From Lingula anatina (lineage: Eukaryota > Brachiopoda > Lingulata > Lingulida > Lingulidae): a DNA stretch of 22,422 nucleotides. Location of the stretch: positions 650,151-672,572 of the forward strand of contig NW_019773603.1 in assembly GCF_001039355.2 (NCBI RefSeq). The letters are read 5' to 3'. The notes under the pieces were generated by a model. It saw only the letters and a program-made list of their open reading frames with translations, was not told the origin of the DNA and did no database searches. Shown in pieces: positions 19,763 to 22,422 of the stretch (its first letter is position 1; each line of letters begins with the position of its first letter). The translations under genes and the position numbers were made by a program.

Positions 19763-20280
19763 ATTTGTTAACAAAAGGAAATTCATAAAATACAAATTAT
19801 TTACCCTTTTATTTTAGCGAGAAGTAAGAGGTCATTCTATGATGTTTAAGATGTAAACCTATAGTTTTATTTCATACACCTATAGTTTTATTTATACACT
19901 GGTCAATATCAAAACAGAACTAAACCAAAGTTTCTTCGAGAATAATGCAGTTTCTTTTAAACTTTTAATTATACCGTTCAAGATTTCATTCATGTTTCAT
20001 GTTTTGTTCAGCGCCAGTTTTGGCTGACTTAAAAAGACAATTTGACTTGTGGAAATTGATATTACTACGAGAAAAACATGTAATGTATCTTACTTTATCG
20101 TATCTTATTTTTGTCTTCTAGTTGGAGAAACGTTATCAATACTTCTGATTATGCAATTTTTCCATAGACTTCTAAGCGCTCGGCGAGACTATTTATGCCG
20201 GGCGACTTCTATGAAAGCAGAAGCAAAGCTTGCTGAAGTAGGCTTTGAAACAGCTGGGTGGCAGCTGACAGTTTCTTGCA
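19497..20280 (+). promoter_or_regulatory. Promoter and 5'UTR region of gene copy 2
   Basis: The first part matches relics I and II, including TAGAATATTCGATTTAAGTC, and the last ~260 bases match the proximal promoter of gene copy 1. A block of about 190 bases present in copy 1 and both relics is missing near 19985. It contains an expanded (AAAT)n run at 19716-19764. The TATA-like position reads TATGAAA; two CAGCTG E-boxes lie at 20251-20256 and 20262-20267. An upstream frame (20049-20435) overlaps exon 1 in another frame and is not conserved as protein. Confidence 0.5.
19716..19764. repeat. (AAAT)n microsatellite, about 12 units
   Basis: This is a pure AAAT run. The corresponding place in relic I (17325-17340) and relic II (18430-18449) has only 3 to 5 units, so the run expanded after duplication. 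Confidence 0.9.
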
Positions 20281-21535
20281 ATGGATTCTCATATGCGGAG
20301 CAACAAGCAGCGGCTTTTTTTATTGCTATATCTATTCCTTCAAGGAGTCTTAAGCATGGAGGCAATCAGCCCACAGACATGGTTCAGCGTAACGAGCACC
20401 CAAACCTTCCCCGACCTCAGTGTAGATGGCAGTAATTCAACGGAAGCGGAAGTTTCCTCCCAGGTTGATGTCCCAAAGAATCCGCCGCTACAATATCAGA
20501 CTTCTTCAACAGCAGCCAGTTTCACTGGATCCTCTTCTGGTGTAGACAATGGCGACGTGGAAGAACCGGTGACAGAGGACCCACGTTTACTGGAGGAGGT
20601 CTCCGCTGATGAAAGGAAATCATCTCAGAACTCAACAACAGCTGCTTTTCCGTTAGACGCGAGAAGGGAACGAGACGACTCTACGACCTCTGATTTCACT
20701 AGGAGCTCACTACTGCCTAGTGCGTCCACAGTGACACTTCAGAATGGCACTTCACTTCCTCTTAGCTTGCCGAGAACATTTTGCTTGGGGAGCACCGTAG
20801 TTACGACAGGTGGGTGCTTCTGTGACAACTTTTGCGGTTTGTTCCAAGACTGTTGCGCTACTGACTACTGTCAGAAGCGTTCGTCATCGGTGGGAATGCA
20901 CTTAAACTCAAACTACATTGAATGTATCAAGCAGTCCACCTCGCATTTTCTTGGACTTAATCCCCAACATTTCTGGATGGTGACATCATGCCCAGATGAA
21001 TGGCCCCATGATACCGTTCGTACTAAATGTGAAGGTGCCCAAAATACCACTGAAGTTGACCGCATTGTTCCTGTGTCTGACTTGGCAACAAACTTGGCAT
21101 TTCATAATGAATATTGTGCAGTGTGCCACGGTATATCAGATGTCCAACAATGGGATTTTTACTTCACATGTGACAGAGCCGTATCTTTTGGTGTTGAAAT
21201 TATTTTCAACATTATAGATGGATACGATATTGTAGAACAGGCAAGATCAACCGATGGTTGTAGCTTGTTCTTTCGCCCTCCCGTCGACATTCCCGGCAGA
21301 CCGTGTATACCACCTGATCTCATGCCAATTTCTTCAATATCAGGCGTACGCATCATTACATTGCAGTGTCGCAGAGACACCCACCCAGAACTCAAGGAAC
21401 TTTGTTTGACAGGACCAATTTCCGTCACTCGTGTTCAGAGGTGGTCGTGGCGCTATTACGCAAGGAATGCCTTTTGTTGGCTTTGTATTACGCCCAGTAA
21501 TCTTCTGACACGCATTAGAAATTGTACTGTTTCAG
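20281..21535 (+). CDS. Exon 1 of gene copy 2: secreted SMB-like / Cys-rich ectodomain protein (partial)
   Basis: This exon has 418 codons plus one base, ending at GTAAGT (from 21536) in the same phase 1 as copy 1. It has the same layout: signal peptide (core LFLLLYLFL, residues 1-25), Ser/Thr-rich stalk about 12 residues longer than in copy 1, SMB-like knot at residues 168-197 with the same seven cysteines, and the Cys-rich domain with NEYCAVCHG. The stalk and the residues right after the signal peptide differ most from copy 1, while the Cys-rich domain is strongly conserved. Its frame is intact. Exon 2 and terminal exons should lie beyond the right edge: intron 1 in copy 1 is 1320 bases and only 887 bases remain here. 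Reading into the intron would add 7 residues before a stop at 21556-21558. Confidence 0.85.
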
Positions 21536-22422
21536 GTAAGTGGTATTTTTTTGTCTGAGAAGGAAAGTGCAAATGTTTATTTGATACATCAAATATGCAA
21601 ACTAACGCTACTGCATATGCTACAAAAGTATTTTTCAATTTTTTAATATTATTATGGCACTTTTTTGGTCGATGTAGAGTTTCGGATAGGAATTGGGAAG
21701 GGCAACTTCTATTATAAGGTGATTGTTATCTTATTCTTATGTCATCAATTCAAAGCTTCTGATAGGAATTAGAAAAATGTAATTATTAGTTGATAAACTG
21801 TCATTACAATTTACTGTCCTCTTTTTGTTACATATCTATTTTGCTTTTTTCAAAACATATCGGCGATATTTCTTGATTTGCCATCTAAACGTTTCTGAAA
21901 GGATGTACAGAGTTGATTTTGTTTCGTTTGGGTCATTATTATTTGTGTATGTATTCCGTGTACCATCCAAAGATTACACTAATTCAAACGTAACAAATAC
22001 AATAGACGAGTGATAATTACAGGGTCGCTTAAAGATTGTAATCATAATATGACAACTGGCCTAATTCTTCAGTCGACTGAGTAGGCACGCCCCCTTTCAA
22101 TGCTTATGTAAAGAGACTGTTTCCTGTGGCGAACTTTTATTTTGTTCATCACATTGTCACGCGCAGCGGGTTATGTTTTTAGTTCCACTAACTGCAGGTT
22201 AAATCTGTGCCATCTGTTATTTCGTTTAATTTGCTGTGTCGCGTGGTCAACTATTGAACAAAGTGTTATTTGTTTGAGCTTGGATTTTGTGCATTTAGTA
22301 TTTATAGGAAACGAATAAGTAAAAGAGTGAAGAAACTTGGCAGAAAACCCAGCGAATTATATACTCATAAAGTAAAAGTGACGACAAACCAAATAGATTT
22401 TTGAAATTACCGTAGCAATTTA
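21536..22422 (+). other. Intron 1 of gene copy 2 (5' part)
   Basis: It matches 4385-5010 of copy 1's intron 1, with shared landmarks CGCGTGGTCAAC and CAGAAAACCCAGCGA. It is about 240 bases longer than the matching part of copy 1, because of an extra stretch around 21900-22150. The small frame 21825-22013 inside it has no support as a gene. Confidence 0.65.

Noticed and set aside
20049-20435. 128-codon open frame overlapping exon 1 of copy 2
   Set aside because: It lies in promoter sequence and a different frame of exon 1; the matching region in copy 1 does not keep the frame.

Overview
This is eukaryotic DNA, most likely from a lophotrochozoan invertebrate, and my best guess is a mollusc. 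It is AT-rich and mostly non-coding. The coding blocks carry GT/AG splice sites in consistent phase, and the spacers hold many microsatellites, MITE-like elements and tandem duplications. The coding sequence is a cysteine-rich secreted ectodomain with a somatomedin-B-like module, of the kind I associate with expanded mollusc receptor families. Species is not determinable from sequence alone. There are no prokaryotic features.

The window holds one nearly complete split gene and the first exon of a second, tandemly duplicated copy, both on the + strand. Copy 1 consists of exon 1 (3163-4384: signal peptide, Ser/Thr-rich stalk, SMB-like module, Cys-rich domain, phase-1 donor), a short exon 2 (5705-5799, enters in phase 1, leaves in phase 0), and three tandem versions of a terminal exon, 3A (6719-7291), 3B (8351-8926) and 3C (11098-11670). 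Each terminal exon has a phase-0 acceptor and a hydrophobic C-terminus that looks like a GPI-anchor signal. Exon 1 + exon 2 + any one terminal exon gives an open frame of about 629-630 residues. The most interesting reading is a gene with interchangeable C-terminal exons. Copy 2 exon 1 is at 20281-21535 with the same phase-1 donor, and its later exons lie beyond the window.

Layout: 1-205, a block also found in intron 1 and at 19.1-19.3 kb; 206-2550, spacer with an AGGTCA-rich minisatellite and a MITE-like element; 2550-3162, copy 1 promoter/5'UTR; 3163-5799, exons 1 and 2 with intron 1; 5946-13295, three tandem units A, B and C, each carrying part of intron 2, a terminal exon and 3' flank; 13296-16930, unique spacer with long purine, TA/GA, GT and poly-A tracts; 16930-19330, two relic copies of the gene's promoter region, one fused directly to an intron-1 segment as if exon 1 had been deleted; 19497-22422, promoter, exon 1 and part of intron 1 of copy 2.

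The two single N bases (7631 and 10304) lie at the boundaries of the tandem units, so the assembled number and structure of units should be treated with caution. All splice joins are inferred from sequence; no transcript evidence was available.
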